In this document: positions 1-11,692 of the stretch, one piece after another
How the letters are laid out: the number at the start of each line of letters is the position of its first letter
How positions within the stretch are numbered: the stretch's first letter is position 1
Assembly (NCBI RefSeq): GCF_026212465.1
Contig: NC_080048.1
Span: forward strand, 30,899,257-30,963,256
Source: Amaranthus tricolor
Lineage: Eukaryota > Streptophyta > Magnoliopsida > Caryophyllales > Amaranthaceae
Length of the DNA: 64,000 bases
Reading direction: 5' to 3'
Program-made: the position numbers and the translations under genes
The notes under the pieces: model-generated
Database searches by the model: none
Seen by the model: the letters and a program-made list of their open reading frames with translations, nothing else
Told to the model about the DNA's origin: nothing

Positions 1-871
1 TCAAATGGTCCAAAATAGGAGTATAATTTTTTTAATTTTTATCCGCGTAGTATTTATAATTTTTAATTACTAATAATAATAACAGTTGATGTCTAACACT
101 GTGATTTTAAAACTTCATTGAACTCGATTCGAATTCACTCCTAATTTTAAGGTCGAGGTTCAATTGTTTGAGACCAAATGTATTAATAAGTGTTCTAACA
201 AATTTTTTAAGACTCTATTAAAATCGCTCCGAACCCATTCCTAATTTTAAAGTCTAGGTCCAATTGTTTGAGACCCAATGTATAAATAAGGGTTCTAAAT
301 ACGTTATTAAGACTCTATTAAAATCACTCCAGACCCACTATAATTTTAAGGTCCAAATTTTTGAGACCCAATATATAAATAAGTGTTCTAAAAAAATATC
401 AAAACTACCTATAAAAAATTAATAAGTTGTCGAAAATTATGTTGCATAAAATTTATAAAGACCACCTATAAAAATCGTTTTTTTGTCAATTAGTACCTAA
501 ATAATTTTTTAAAAAAAACTACCAAAAATTTTAATCTCTTTGTCATATGCACTACCTACTAAAAAGAATTTTTGATTGCAAATTAAAAAACAAAAAAGTG
601 ACTTTTAAGGAACCCGATTCTTATTTTTCGCCACTCATTCCATTTTATCGCCACCCCTATTTTAAACTAATTTAATAAAATAACGAAAATGCCCTCGGAT
701 TTAAAAATTATAAAATTTCTATAAAACACTTCAAACTCACTCAATAACACTTTTATCACTTCAAAAAAAAAAAATCTACACATAAAATTAATCGGAGCTA
801 AAGTGCGATTGAACCTAAGAGGAGTTATTAACAAAAACTCGAGGTAATTTCTATTTTAATGTAATTCAAAA
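1..871. other. AT-rich flank without a gene
   Basis: I see no coding region on either strand. The stretch is AT-rich. Apart from the 100-bp tandem repeat at 111-400, it has only homopolymer runs and a short poly-A near 764. It leads directly into the hairpin array at 872. Confidence 0.6.
111..400. repeat. 100-bp tandem repeat, just under three copies
   Basis: Copies begin near 111, 211 and 311; the second and third start with the same ten bases (gactctatta) exactly 100 apart. Each copy has a 'taattttaa' block, a 'ttgagacc' block and ends near 'gttcta'. The first copy is the most diverged and the third has lost part of its middle. No function is evident. Confidence 0.75.
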
Positions 872-1055
872 TAAAAAAAAATTACGAGTCGCACAAAAAG
901 TGCGACTGAACCTACAACGAGTCGCACAAAAAGTGCGACTGAACCTAGGAACAGTCGCACTTTTTGTGCGACTCCTCCTAGGTTCAGTCGCACTTTTTGT
1001 GCGACTCCACCTAGGTTCGGTCGTACTTTTTGTACGACTCGTAATTTTTTTTTTT
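872..1055. repeat. Array of five hairpins inside one larger palindrome
   Basis: Five 21-bp units start at 887, 920, 953, 986 and 1019, an exact 33-bp period. Each unit is an inverted repeat with arms AGTCGCAC and GTGCGACT around a five-base A or T loop. The first two units have A loops and the last three T loops, with spacers related to 'gaacctagg', so the whole 184 bp is itself a palindrome centred near 963 and closed by 'attacga' / 'tcgtaat'. In the fifth unit both stem arms have changed so that an inner pair is still kept (CGTAC with GTACG). The array lies about 480 bp upstream of the PMD reading frame. It may be a terminal or subterminal part of the element carrying that gene, which is my inference. 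Confidence 0.85.
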
Positions 1056-1537
1056 TTGAATTTTGAAATTCCTTTTGTTTAATTTATTTTTTAAGTTATT
1101 ATTATTTAATAAATCTTGTAATAAATTATTTTTTTTAATATATTATCATATTATGATAATATTATTATAATAATTAGTTTTGAATTTAAATAATTTATTT
1201 AAATGTTTAATTATTTTTTAATATAATAATAATATATTTATTAAAATTTAGTTGTTAATTATTTTTTAATATAATAATTGTTAATAAAATTTTATTTTAG
1301 TTGTTAATTAAATTTTAGTTGTTTAATTATTTATGAATATAATAATCGTTTATTTGTTTATATGTGTGAATTATTTTAGTTGAGAATAATTTATATGATT
1401 GTAATTGTTTACTAAATTTACTTAAATATTTATTAAATTAATATTGTAAGTGTAATTAAAATGAATATAACTTAATGTATTTTTTTATGCTTTTTATTTT
1501 TTATTAACAGTTTATTAAAATATGAAAATTGGAGTAA
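1056..1537. other. AT-rich leader between hairpin array and PMD gene
   Basis: Very AT-rich, with a degenerate repeat of 'agttgttaattattt' and 'taatataataat' between about 1200 and 1340. It would be the 5' leader or promoter region of the downstream PMD gene. No clear TATA box or intron could be fixed. Confidence 0.4.
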
Positions 1538-2901
1538 ATGGCTGGAAATCAGGGAAAAGGAAAAGACTTTTTTAGAGGGTTATTGAGCGGGAATAATTTT
1601 AGGCCGAGTTTACTGAGAGGGGATCCCCATGACAGGGGGGTTACGGGTTCTGCAAGGCGAGCTAGGCAGGAACAGGCGGCCAGACATAGTCAGGCCCAAC
1701 GTTCGAGTACCCTAGACCATGTGCGTAGTCGCTTTGAGTGCCAGACTAGCCTGCGTAGTAATACAGTCGGCTCAGGTGATGATGATACTGATTACGACGA
1801 GTCTGTCAGTCGGGAAGAGTCTGTCGGTCAGGATGAGTCTGTCGGGCATCCTGTTGATTGGACGCTCGTCAAAGGGCATGCCGGTCAATTTAAGATTAGA
1901 GGGCATGGCACGGCTGGCACTTCTGATCACGCAAGAGTCAGCCAGGTTGAGGATGTGGCTCCACGGGGGAGGAGGTGCTCCGCGAATGTGGACTGGTTGA
2001 TCACATCACCCCAGCCCGAGGGCCCTGTTGACACCAGTTTAATACCCAGCTACGGTGGGCACGTAGCGAAGGTTATATTTGAGGGATGGGAGCGCACGCC
2101 TCCGATTTTGGATTGTTGCCCTAGGAAGAGGACGTTGGAGGCAATCATCAGACTACAGGACATGTTTGATGAGCTGTATGGGGTGTTACCTTCCACTCCT
2201 CTAGGTCGTCTGCCGTACATAATGCACCATCACATTGATAGTGCTCTTATTACGGCCTTTGTGGAGAGGTGCAGCCTGATAGCAACACCTTCCACATGCC
2301 AAAGGGGGAGATGACCATAATGTTGCACGACGTGCAACGCATTTTAGGAGTTGGCATTGACGGTTCACTTCCCGCTGAACCTGCTGATGGTGACTGGAAG
2401 CTTTGTCTGGCCAGTCTGTTTGGGGAGCCAATTTCGAAGCTGTGTAAGAAGGGGTACTTCACCAGCGAGAGCATTAACGTTGGTGAAATGTTGCAGCTAT
2501 GCCACCGTTCTCAGTCTCTGGAGACTCAGACTAATGCGTATTACATGACTATAGTGGGCTCCACGCTGCTGGTGGATAAGACTAGAGTCGGGATGCGGCC
2601 TCACCCTATACTTGATGTGACTGCTGATCGGGATGAGATTGCTTGGGGTGCAGTGACGCTGGCTAACATGTATCGCCAACTGGGTATGGCGACAAGGACT
2701 GGGTGCAAGACTATTGCTGGTTGTCTGACACTGTTGCAGACATGGATTTACGAGTATTTCTCATCCTTCCGCCCCTATCCTCGTCAAGCTGATATGCCTA
2801 ACAAAACTAGGGCGGAGATGTGGTCCCCGCAGAAGCCAATTCGTGAGCTGAGCAGACTGAGAGACTGTAGGAGTATACTGGACTCCATGACAGAGACACA
2901 G

Positions 2902-2985
2902 GCTTTGTACATGACCTCACACATCGTTATACTAATTATTTTAATTTTATATTATGTTGTTTATGTTAATTTTCTTTGTAAGCAG
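2902..2985 (+). other. PMD gene intron 1, probable GC-AG type
   Basis: The exon ends in CAG at 2901 and resumes at 2986 after 'gtaagcag', with the frame unchanged (84 bp). The donor reads GC rather than GT. The position matches exactly the GT-AG intron of the second PMD gene at 57844-57918, which also follows a Gln codon, so the site is ancestral. A GT only a few bases on (2906) could be a shifted donor instead. Confidence 0.55.
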
Positions 2986-3404
2986 GTGGAATGGACTCTG
3001 TACATGACTTCTCCTAGGGCTTTATTAAACGAGCACCCACGCATCGCCTATATCGGGGGTATCACCTGTTTTGATATCGTGGAGGTGTGTTTGCCTGAGA
3101 GGACAGTCAGACAACTTGGTTTTGTACAGGCTATTCCCCCCCTCCGTTGAGACCTACCCAAGCTCTGCGACCAGCACAGGGTTCCTATTTAGTGACATTC
3201 GCTTCTCCGTTTATGCACACGGAGATGTGGAGCAGGTTCCCCTATTGTGCCCGTGTTAGTGATCAGGCACTGCGTCGAGCATTTGTTCCATCAGAGGCTG
3301 TCCCTGAGTATATCAACTGGTTTAGAGTGTCTTCCCACACATTTCTCATCCCCGGTGAAGGACCTACTACTTCGTTTGGTGCAGCGGATAACAGAGTTGA
3401 ATAC

Positions 3405-3497
3405 GTTGGTGTTTTTATTTATCTGTTTCATTTTTATGTGTCATTACCGAAATCGTTGTCTAATTTTTTTAGTAATACAATTGTTTTGTTTGTACAG
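3405..3497 (+). other. PMD gene intron 2, GT-AG
   Basis: An AT-rich, T-rich 93-bp stretch beginning 'gttggtg' and ending 'tttgtacag' interrupts the PMD homology. Removing it keeps the phase and joins the 'EYINWF...' exon to the terminal exon ending in a stop at 3656. Confidence 0.55.
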
Positions 3498-3656
3498 TTT
3501 GCAGCTGAATTTCCAACTCGACTCGCGCCATTGCTCAGGATGCCAGCTGTTGTTAATATGACCCCTCGGGAAAGACAAGCTGCTGATTTGTATTTGGATG
3601 AACATAGAGATTTGTTTGCCGAATGGCAAGAGTTTAGAGGGCACAACCCTTCATAG

Positions 3657-3904
3657 ACATTTATGTTTGTATTGATGAAGAATTTGTCTTATTACGCATT
3701 GCGTTGATTCACTAACATATTTATTCACGAACTTAATTATGGAATGAGTACTATAAATACAATTACTACAATGAATACAATTAATAAAATGAAAACACTA
3801 AGTACAATCAGTACAATAAATACAATCAACGAGCAGGCTACACAATATTGTACTATGGAGTATCTAAATTAACTGCATCTTCGGCGGTGTTATTATGGTT
3901 TGGT
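3657..3904. other. Gap between convergent PMD and transposase genes
   Basis: Contains an irregular run of 'tacaat' motifs between about 3758 and 3830. It separates the PMD stop codon from the minus-strand transposase stop, so it would hold both polyadenylation regions. No gene is seen. Confidence 0.5.
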
Positions 3905-5410
3905 TAATGTACGCCGCACAATCTATTCAAAAGTGACATCATGTTGCGATATTGTCTCTCTAAATCTCTACATGAATTGTTAGCTGCTGCTCTCCAATTT
4001 TGCTGGATTGGCGGCAGTGGAGATGAATCATCGTTCATTAAAAGCTGAACATAATGATTCCCATTCACCCAAAGAATATGTATAAGTTTATTAACGCCAT
4101 GCATTCCCCCTTTCTCCTTACCGGAAGCACTAAAAAATTATACATTGGATTACCATCGGTAGAATCATAATACGCAATTGCAATGTTGAAAAATGTTGCT
4201 GCAGAATACAATGCTGTCATTTCCATCCAGTGGCTGTACGGGGCAGGTCCTTTGCTATGGGCACCATTTCTGTATATCGCATTCTCCACCAACTCTGCTG
4301 ATAGATACACGCGTGCATATTAATCTCTAAGCGTTTCCATTTCCAAACTCATTGAATGTCGTAAAGAGGCCATGCCTCCTCGCCCCCTAACTCTGTGACG
4401 GCAATAGATCTAAATTCACAGTTTCCGTCACCTATAACATCAATCCAATCAAACAGGTACGGCGGAAGAATATACGGAATGTGATTTGGCCACGGAAAAA
4501 GTGAAAAATCACGACCTGCTGAACCATCTGAAAATATAAAAGTATATTAATATCATTCAATTGATCTAAAACATATATGATTATAGGAAAGGAAATACGG
4601 GTATCAGATAAGTTGAAACTAAAGTTAATTCCAACTGACGATTAGTTTGATCGGTTGCTATATCTACCACTAGATCTCCCGCGTGATGAAGATCTGGATC
4701 CGCGACCCCTTGAAGATGATCTACTGTACTCAAACGCACTTTTGTTTCTCCTGAGGGTTCTGCTTGTCGTTGGTCTTCCCTTCCTCGGTGGACTTGCATG
4801 TGGCTCAGCTATATCGGTATCATCAGGGTGTAGTTCATGTTCAAGTACCTGAGACATGAGTCGTACAACTACGGGGTCGGCTTTTGAAACTTCATCCACC
4901 AATGATTGAAAGTACTCTTTATCATCGGCGTTTGCGTGCCGTACTTCTTCGTTGGCGTCTTCTTCTGCCTCTAAGTACTTTAACGTTTTCCAAAATGGAT
5001 GTATATCGTCCAAGTACGACGAACCATGAGACCTGATTGATAAGTAACAATAACATGTGCACGGTAATCCGTGGGTTCTTTGAAGTACACAACCGCATTT
5101 GTCAAAAACATAAATCCCCAAGTTTAACATGCGGTTGTGCTCCATCATCAATTGTTCCAAGGCAAATATGGAAACATGACGATACAACGGTCTCAAAAAA
5201 TTAAGTCGTCACGTCATTGAAATCGAATTCATAGATTCCTGCAGAGCTTGTCTTATCCTCGATTGTTGATTCGTTATCTGTGCGTGTGCCCTTTTAAAGA
5301 GGGTATCAAATGAGTTATTACCGCTACCCGGTAGTACATGAAGAAAGAGTGTTGGCTTTCAACTTTACTGGTAGTCTGGTTACCCAAGTGCAAACAGTCA
5401 TTCGTCTTCT
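3905..5410 (-). pseudogene. Mutator-like transposase, C-terminal part with SWIM finger and OTU protease domain
   Basis: Read from 5410 downward. First comes the transposase block 'GNQTTSKVES' (about 5370-5395), which in this family follows the DDE core; then 'FKRAHAQITNQQSRIRQAL' in a shifted frame; then a SWIM-like finger 'CGCVLQRTHGLPCTC' near 5075-5110, whose usual final His is Cys. An Arg/Ser-rich tail follows (about 4645-4740). After a likely intron (acceptor 'tattttcag' near 4530) comes an OTU-type cysteine protease domain: 'GDGNCEFRSIA' near 4410-4433 with the catalytic Asp-Gly-Asn-Cys, and the His in 'NGNHYVQLL' near 4045-4062, ending 'LNRLCGVH'. At least two frameshifts and an in-frame stop break it. 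The DDE core and N-terminus are missing because the gene is cut off where the Sirevirus inverted copy starts at 5431. Confidence 0.78.
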
Positions 5411-5430
5411 GTAATGTTCTTTGCTTGTAT

Positions 5431-6992
5431 AAATTATTAATTATTTACTAATTTATCAAATTAATAGAAAATGTTTATTTATTAAAAAGTGTAATATTGT
5501 TAATTAAATTTGGGTAAAAATAGACCTATATAAAAAAATTTATAATTATATTAATAACCTACTGCCTCATAGTATAAATTAAGTTTAAATTAGATGGTTT
5601 ATAAATTTTACGGATTTAAGACACCATTTAAATAACGGTAAATACCCAAATTGTCGAAAATAATTGTAAGATCGTTATAAATTCGCATAACCAATTATAA
5701 TCTGATGGGACAACCTTAAATTCATTTTAAATAAGGTATTATAATTACTTGATTAATTTGGGCCTTGTTGGAGAATTAATATGTACTTTGTAAATCAATT
5801 ATCAATTTTATTACCGGCAAAACTATCTCGTATTTAAGAAAATATTGTTTTATGAAATCTTCTGTCGCAATGATTTTATAGACTTATGAATCATATTCTA
5901 GTTGTTTTGAATGAATTTCAAAACCCTTTTAAGTTATGTTTATTTTAAGAAGGATTGAAACGAAACATTTTAGTGGTTTCCTTAAAAAAAATCGTATTGA
6001 ACTTTAATTACTTTTTGTTACGATGCATTTCCATACATGCTAGTAATGCCCCAATATAATACAAATGTTATGTTTAATGATATGATTATGCTAAGCATGT
6101 TTTACCCATGAGGGGAATATTATGATTTGATTTTGCCAAGTCGCAAATAAAGTATGTTTTGCTATGTGCAAATAAAAGATGTTTATCATATGGAAAAAGT
6201 TAATAGTTTTGACTTTCAAATGCTATTAAAATTACAAGATATATATTATGTACAATGCTGAGCACGTATTGTTCACAATACCATTGTGTTACACTTGCCG
6301 GACATGTCGCGGACAGTAGACCGACTACCAAACGAGTCACAGGATGACTCACAGAGTACCCATGTAAACTTATGATATAAGTTTGAAATTGATTTGGATC
6401 CATTGAGATCTTATGATTTATGATGAAAAATGAGAATTTTAAATGACTATAGAGCCATTGAACTGGATTGAATCATAATATGATTTATCAAATAAAAAGC
6501 ATATTTCAAAATTAATTTACTCAAATAAAAAAAAGGTTTTAATAACTTGTTTGACGGACACCAATGTGTTTATACTCAGCCTTTTTGCTGATACTATGCT
6601 TTGTATGTTTTTCCAATGCTTTTGTTTTTAGAGTAAACCCCTATGACACCTCGAAGAAGAATGGATATGCGAGCGGAAGATGAACCCGAGTTGGAGTATG
6701 ACTCCCCTTTTGTTTAGATATCTTTATTGTATTTGAGAGACTATTAGTTTAGATTTAGACTAATTTAAGGATGTAATTTGAACTTTGGACTTATTTCGAT
6801 TTGGTTGTAATTTTCTATATTTTGGACAGTTAAGACTTCCGTTATATTGCTTTGGTTTGGTTCAAGTATTATACTTGGATATTGGTTTGACCTTTAAGTA
6901 ACCCCTTAATTGTGTTGGAAAAAGTAAGCTTCCGCTTGATTAATACTAAATTTTCCAGTTGGTGTTTGCTTTCATAATTCGAGGCGGTTACA
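5431..6992 (+). mobile_element. Part of a gypsy-type LTR, copied within the left arm
   Basis: The sequence ends 'gaggcggttaca' at 6992, the typical 3' end of a gypsy LTR beginning TGTAAC. It is the inverted copy of 16317-17876. A 'aagacttccg' motif about 160 bp before the end also occurs near the 3' end of the G2 LTR (43400). A 24-codon reading frame (6643-6717) is unchanged between the two arms; its significance is unknown. Confidence 0.65.
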
Positions 6993-7172
6993 TAACATAT
7001 ATTTTTTAGAAATTGAAATTTAATTTTCAACCTTTAAACATATGTACAAACACAGACACGTATATGCAATCACAAATTTTACAAGTAAACTAATCATGCA
7101 AATAAATTGAGATACTCCCCCTAAATACATACTTAGTATTTAGTATTTATTGTACCCTTACTCCCCCTAAGT

Positions 7173-10100
7173 TCATGCAACATCATTTAACATTCCAAGT
7201 TCCATACGAATATATGCAAAACGATTAGGACTTAAAGGTTTTGTAAATATATCAGCTAATTGATTTTCTGTAGGAATAAAAGATAGAGTAATATTACCTT
7301 TTTCAACATGATCACGTATGAAATGGTGATGTACCTCAATGTGTTTTGTACGTGAATGTTGTACCGGGTTTTTAGTAATAGAAATTGCAATTGTATCATC
7401 ACACTTAATTGGAATACCTTTGAAATCAACTCCAAGATCTCGAAGCTATTGTGCAATCCATAAGATTTGAGAATAACATGCACGTGCTACTGTTTTTTAG
7501 AATACCATGAAATCAATGATGATCCTAAGAATTGACACGAGGCTGAAGTGCTCTTCCTATCCACCTTATAAACAGTATAATCTGCATCTAAAAAACCAAC
7601 CAAAGCAAAATTTTTACAACTAGGGTACCATAGACCGAAGTCTTTAGTCCCATGTAAATATCTAAAGATTCTCTTAATTGTTGTTAAGTGAGATTCTTTT
7701 AAGTTAGCTTGAAAACGAGCACATTAATAAACACTAAACATTATATCCGGACGACTAGTAGTTAAATACATTAAAGAACCAATCATACCTCTATAAGACT
7801 TTTGATCAACACTCTTACCATTAATATCTTGATCTAGACTTAGTGTTGCACTCATAAGCCTATTAGCACTTTTGCATTCATCCATATTGTGCTTCTTTAA
7901 TAGAACTCTAACATATTTACCTTAACAAATAAATATGTCATCTTTCTTTTGCTTAATTTGTAGCCCAAGAAAAAATGTTAAGTCTCCCATCATGCTCATT
8001 TCAAATTCCTTGCACTTGATCTCAGAAAATTCCTTGCAAAAAGAATCATTAATAGCTCCAAACAATATATCATCAACTTGAACAACAAGAATATCTTTTT
8101 CTTTAGTCTTAATAAAAAGCGTTTTATCAATTTTACCTCGTTGAAAGTTATTCTCAAGTAAATGTCATCTAAATTTGTCATACCAAGCCTTTGGAACTTG
8201 TTTTAAGCCATATAATGCTTTGTTTAGTTTAAATACATGATTAGGTAAATCCGGATTCTCAAAACCAGGCAGTTGCTTAACATATATAATTCCTCTTGTA
8301 AGTAGCCATTTAAGAAAGTACATTTAACATCCATTTGATATAATTTTATATTCATATATGAAGGAAAAACAAGCATAATTCGAATATATTCTAACCTTGC
8401 TATGGGAGTAAAAGTTTTGTCATAATCAATACCTTCTTTTTTATTATAGCCTTGCGCTACTAGCCTTGCTTTGTTCCTTATGATCTCTCCATCCTCACTG
8501 AGCTTGTTACGAAAGACCCATCTAGTTCCAATAATAGTACGATCTAGTGGTCTTTCAACTAGATCCCAAACTTTGTTTCTTTCAAACTCATTTAATTCAC
8601 TTTGCATAGCAATGATCCACTCCGGTTCTTGTATTGCTTCTTTTACATCCTTTGGTTCTACAAGAGAAACAATAGCAGAAAATACACATAAGTTTTTAAG
8701 AGAGGATCAAGTTTGAGTACCTTTATTTGGATCACTTATGATGTTTTCCGAAGGATGTTGAGATGACAATCTAAATCTTCTTCTTAGTATGGATGGTGTG
8801 TAATCATTTAGAGAACTCGTTCCTACTTCCTTCGAGGAAACTTTAATTAGAGTATTTAAATCAGTATGTTCAGGAGCTGTTTCCAGGTCTTGAGGTTGGG
8901 TCTCAAGATCAAGCTGTGAGTCTTCAATGCGCTCAACCTGTTTTTCTTCAACCTCGTCAAGACTTTGTATAGGATCTTGCATGTTCTTCTTTTTATCTTC
9001 ATTGTGATCATTTACATCTAATTCATCATCACTTACATCATCAAAATGTTTGTTAAAGTTTAACTCTTTAAAACCTTCACTTAATATTCCATTGTCTGAT
9101 TCATCAAATACCACATGTATGCTTTCCTCAACCATACTTGTTCGCTTTTTAGCACTTTATAAGCCTTACTATGTAATGAGTACCCAAGAAATATACCTTC
9201 ATCACTTCTAACATCAAACTTACCAAGATTATCCTTACCATTATTTTGGATAAAACACTTATAACAAAATGGTCTAAGGTAGGCTATGTTTGGTTTTCTA
9301 CCTTTAAATAACTCGTAAGGGGTTTACTTAAGTGTAGGTCTAATGAGACACCTATTTAAGACATAGTTTTCTGTATTAACTGCCTCGGCCCAATAATGTT
9401 TGGCTAATCCATTTTCTATATGCATAGTCCTTGCCATTTCTTCCAAAGTGCGATTTCTTTCAACCACACCATTATGTTGGGGTTTCCTAGGATTTGAAAA
9501 GCAATGGGTTATACCGTATCTTTCATAAAAAGAATCAAAGCCTAGTTGACCAAAATCTCTCCCATGATTACTTCTAACATAAACGATTGGAAGATTCAAC
9601 TGAGTTTGCATTTCTTTACAACATTTTGAGAACGGTTTCAAGGCTTCACCTTTATCCTTCAAAAAATCAACCCACGTAAATCTAGAATAATTATCAACTG
9701 TTACTAGAATATAAGATTTACCTCGTATGTTCCTTACACGCGTTAGACCACATAGATCAATATGTAGAAGGTCACATGGTCTTGAAGTACTTACCATTTT
9801 CTTCGGTTTAAATGAACTTCTTACTTGTTGACCTCTAATGCATGCATCAGATGACAGACTGTGCTTGTAGTCAAGAGCTGGAAGTCCCTTAACCAGATCT
9901 TTACTTACTAACTCATGCATGGTGTGCGTATTGATGTGACCAAGCCTTCTATGCCATAGCTTTGGATTATCCGTTATAGCTTTTAAACACTTGAAATTTT
10001 GAGCTGCAATTTTGTTAGTATTCAAAGCATAAACATTATCATGTCTAAGGGTGGTAATAAATGTATCTCCGGTGTTAGGATTTTTGACAACACATTTTTC

Positions 10101-10361
10101 TTTATAAAAAATTACATGATTACCATTATCGCATAATTAAGACACACTTAGCAAGTTAAGTTTTAGACCTTCAACCAAATAAACATTGTCAATAAATTTA
10201 GAAGACTCCTTACCACCTTTGCCAACACCTAATATTTTGCACTTCACTTCGTCGCCTAAAGTAATCGAGCCATTGAACTTTCTTTAATTTCAGAAAATAA
10301 AGAAACTTTACCACTCGTATGTCTAGAACATCCACTATCATCTAAGATCCACTTTTGCTTT
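7173..10361 (-). pseudogene. Sirevirus-like pol, inverted left copy
   Basis: Minus-strand counterpart of the pol at 12947-16136: protease, integrase with its N-terminal zinc region (9324-10025), a linker with acidic residues (8707-9135), reverse transcriptase (8224-8607 and onward) and RNase H (about 7480-7600). It ends in the same 'ELGMLNDVA' C-terminus. Stop codons in the segment before integrase (near 10137), in the reverse transcriptase-RNase H region (near 7922 and 7724), and the frameshift near 9145 all match lesions in the right copy. A further frame break near 9325 is private to this copy. It cannot encode a working polyprotein. Confidence 0.88.
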
Positions 10362-11690
10362 TCTTACAAAACAAAAAAAATAATATTTCTCAACCTCACT
10401 TAGCCAACCAAGTGACAAATTTGGGACCATATTCGGGGTAGACCATGTTAGGTGGTCTTATCCCTTTAGGAACCCACGTTTGCTTTATCTGCTCACGTAA
10501 TTCAAAATGAAAGGTATTCTTTGCAACAATAGGAGCAAATAGGTAAGCGTCGATGTTTGTATGTACTTTTAACAAATGTGGTTTGACTCTTATAGTTATG
10601 TGTAGCATTATTATAATCGATACCTGGTTTATCATTAGATCCATTTTTTCATGTAAGCATTTTTATGAATTTAAATTTGGAATCATTTTGCTTCGTTAAG
10701 GATTGTAAACTTTTCTCAAACTCATATCTCAAAGTCTAAAGATCGGATTCAAGATCATCATTTTTATTCTGAAGATCAATAAACTTTTTCATTTGACTGA
10801 GATTCTGTTCTTTCAAGACTTTGACAGTCTCTTCAAATTTTAATCTTTCAGCCTTAAGCGATTCATTTTTCTTTAAAAGGTCTTCACAACCTTCGGCATA
10901 GTGACGAATTATATCTTCTAAAATGTTTTTCTCATCTTTTAAGATTTGTTCAATTTGAAACATATCAAAGAGAGCTTTAAGTAATTCGTCTTTAGAACAA
11001 GAGTTAAGATAGTCACATACCTCCTTATTATTTTGTTTTAGATAATCATCTTTTTCATCATTTTCCATTAGACATAAGTGAGCTTGGCCATCTTTACTTT
11101 TCGATTCCATTGACCCTTCAGAATCACTCCACTTAGCAACCATTGCTTGTTTCTTTTTGTTTTTCTTGTAGTATTTTCCTTTTTCTTTTTAGGACATTCC
11201 TTTACAAGATGCTCTGTAGATCCACACTCAAAACAAGCAAGTTTGTTAGTTTTAGAATTTGAACTTGAAGATTTATCTTTGTTTCTAGATTTGAATTTAT
11301 TAATTCTTTTAAGCATCTTCATGATTTCTTCTACACCTCTTATGATCACGGCAAATGGATCTTCCTCATCATCACTTTCCTCATTTTCGCTTGAGGATTC
11401 TTGATGCTTCTTTGCCTTTAGAGAAAGATTCTTCATGGATTGTGTTACATCACTTTCTCCATCATCATGTAGAGTAAGTTCATGAGTTGTGAGCTTTCCA
11501 AATAGATCGTCAAGTGATAGTACTCTCAAGTCTTGAGCTTCTTCAATGACGGTTACTTTTGAACCCCATTTAGATTTTGGAAGACACCTCAAGACCTTCT
11601 GGACTTTTTCTGCATTAGTAAAAGTTTTACCAAGAGAGTTTAAACTATTAGTCATCAATGTAAAACGAGTAAACATTTAAGTATGCTATT
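10362..11690 (-). pseudogene. Sirevirus-like gag, middle and C-terminal part, left copy
   Basis: The part 11068-11676 encodes the 'SLGKTFTNAEKVQKVLRCLP' gag block, an acidic stretch, and a zinc knuckle with Cys-Cys-His-Cys spacing ('CFECGSTEHLVKEC') followed by Lys-rich residues. The next part (10736-11143) is a predicted coiled coil rich in Lys and Glu. The segment 11018-11690 is missing from the right copy, so this is the only place in the window where the zinc knuckle of this element survives. The N-terminus is absent. Confidence 0.82.
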
Positions 11691-11692
11691 TA

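Larger units (their letters stand above)
1538..3656 (+). pseudogene. Plant mobile domain (MAIN/MAIL-like) protein gene, frameshifted
   Basis: Recognised as a PMD protein (Pfam aminotransferase-like plant mobile domain) by the block around 2020-2080 encoding 'GPVDTSLIPSYGGHVAK', by 'FHMPKGEMTIMLHDVQRILG' near 2289, by 'ITCFDIVEVCLPERTVRQLGF' near 3061, and by 'SEAVPEYINWF' near 3291. The N-terminal 150 residues are low complexity with an acidic 'DDDTDYDES' patch. Two breaks stop a continuous reading: a one-base loss near 2268-2271 and a frame change in a run of seven C at 3136-3142. Two phase-0 introns are likely (2902-2985 and 3405-3497). PMD proteins occur both as host nuclear silencing factors and inside transposons; the convergent transposase next door favours the transposon form. 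Homopolymer sequencing error could explain the second break. Confidence 0.8.
5431..11017 (-). repeat. Left arm of a giant inverted repeat
   Basis: This 5.6-kb stretch is the reverse complement of 12290-17876; coordinates x on the left pair with about 23308 minus x on the right. In about 305 bp compared directly (left 9720-10025 against right 13281-13585) I count 7 differences. It carries the pol gene, part of gag and part of a nested gypsy-type LTR. The outer end falls exactly on the truncated Mutator-like transposase. Confidence 0.95.
5431..11690 (-). mobile_element. Truncated inverted copy of the Sirevirus-like copia element
   Basis: Carries, in minus-strand order, the middle of gag, pol, the region after pol and the start of a nested LTR. 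It has no LTR, primer site or gag start of its own. It stops near 11690 beside the LTR remnant of the right-hand copy and at 5431 beside the Mutator-like gene. Shared lesions with the right copy (see findings) show a duplicate of an already dead element rather than an independent insertion. Confidence 0.85.

Noticed and set aside
872..1055. CRISPR-like array (regular repeats and spacers), also at 59152-59283
   Set aside because: The repeats are self-complementary, the spacers are near identical and only 10-12 bp, and the setting is plant transposon DNA.
900..1082. A 60-codon hydrophobic reading frame
   Set aside because: It is the translation of the hairpin array; the repeated residues follow the 33-bp period.
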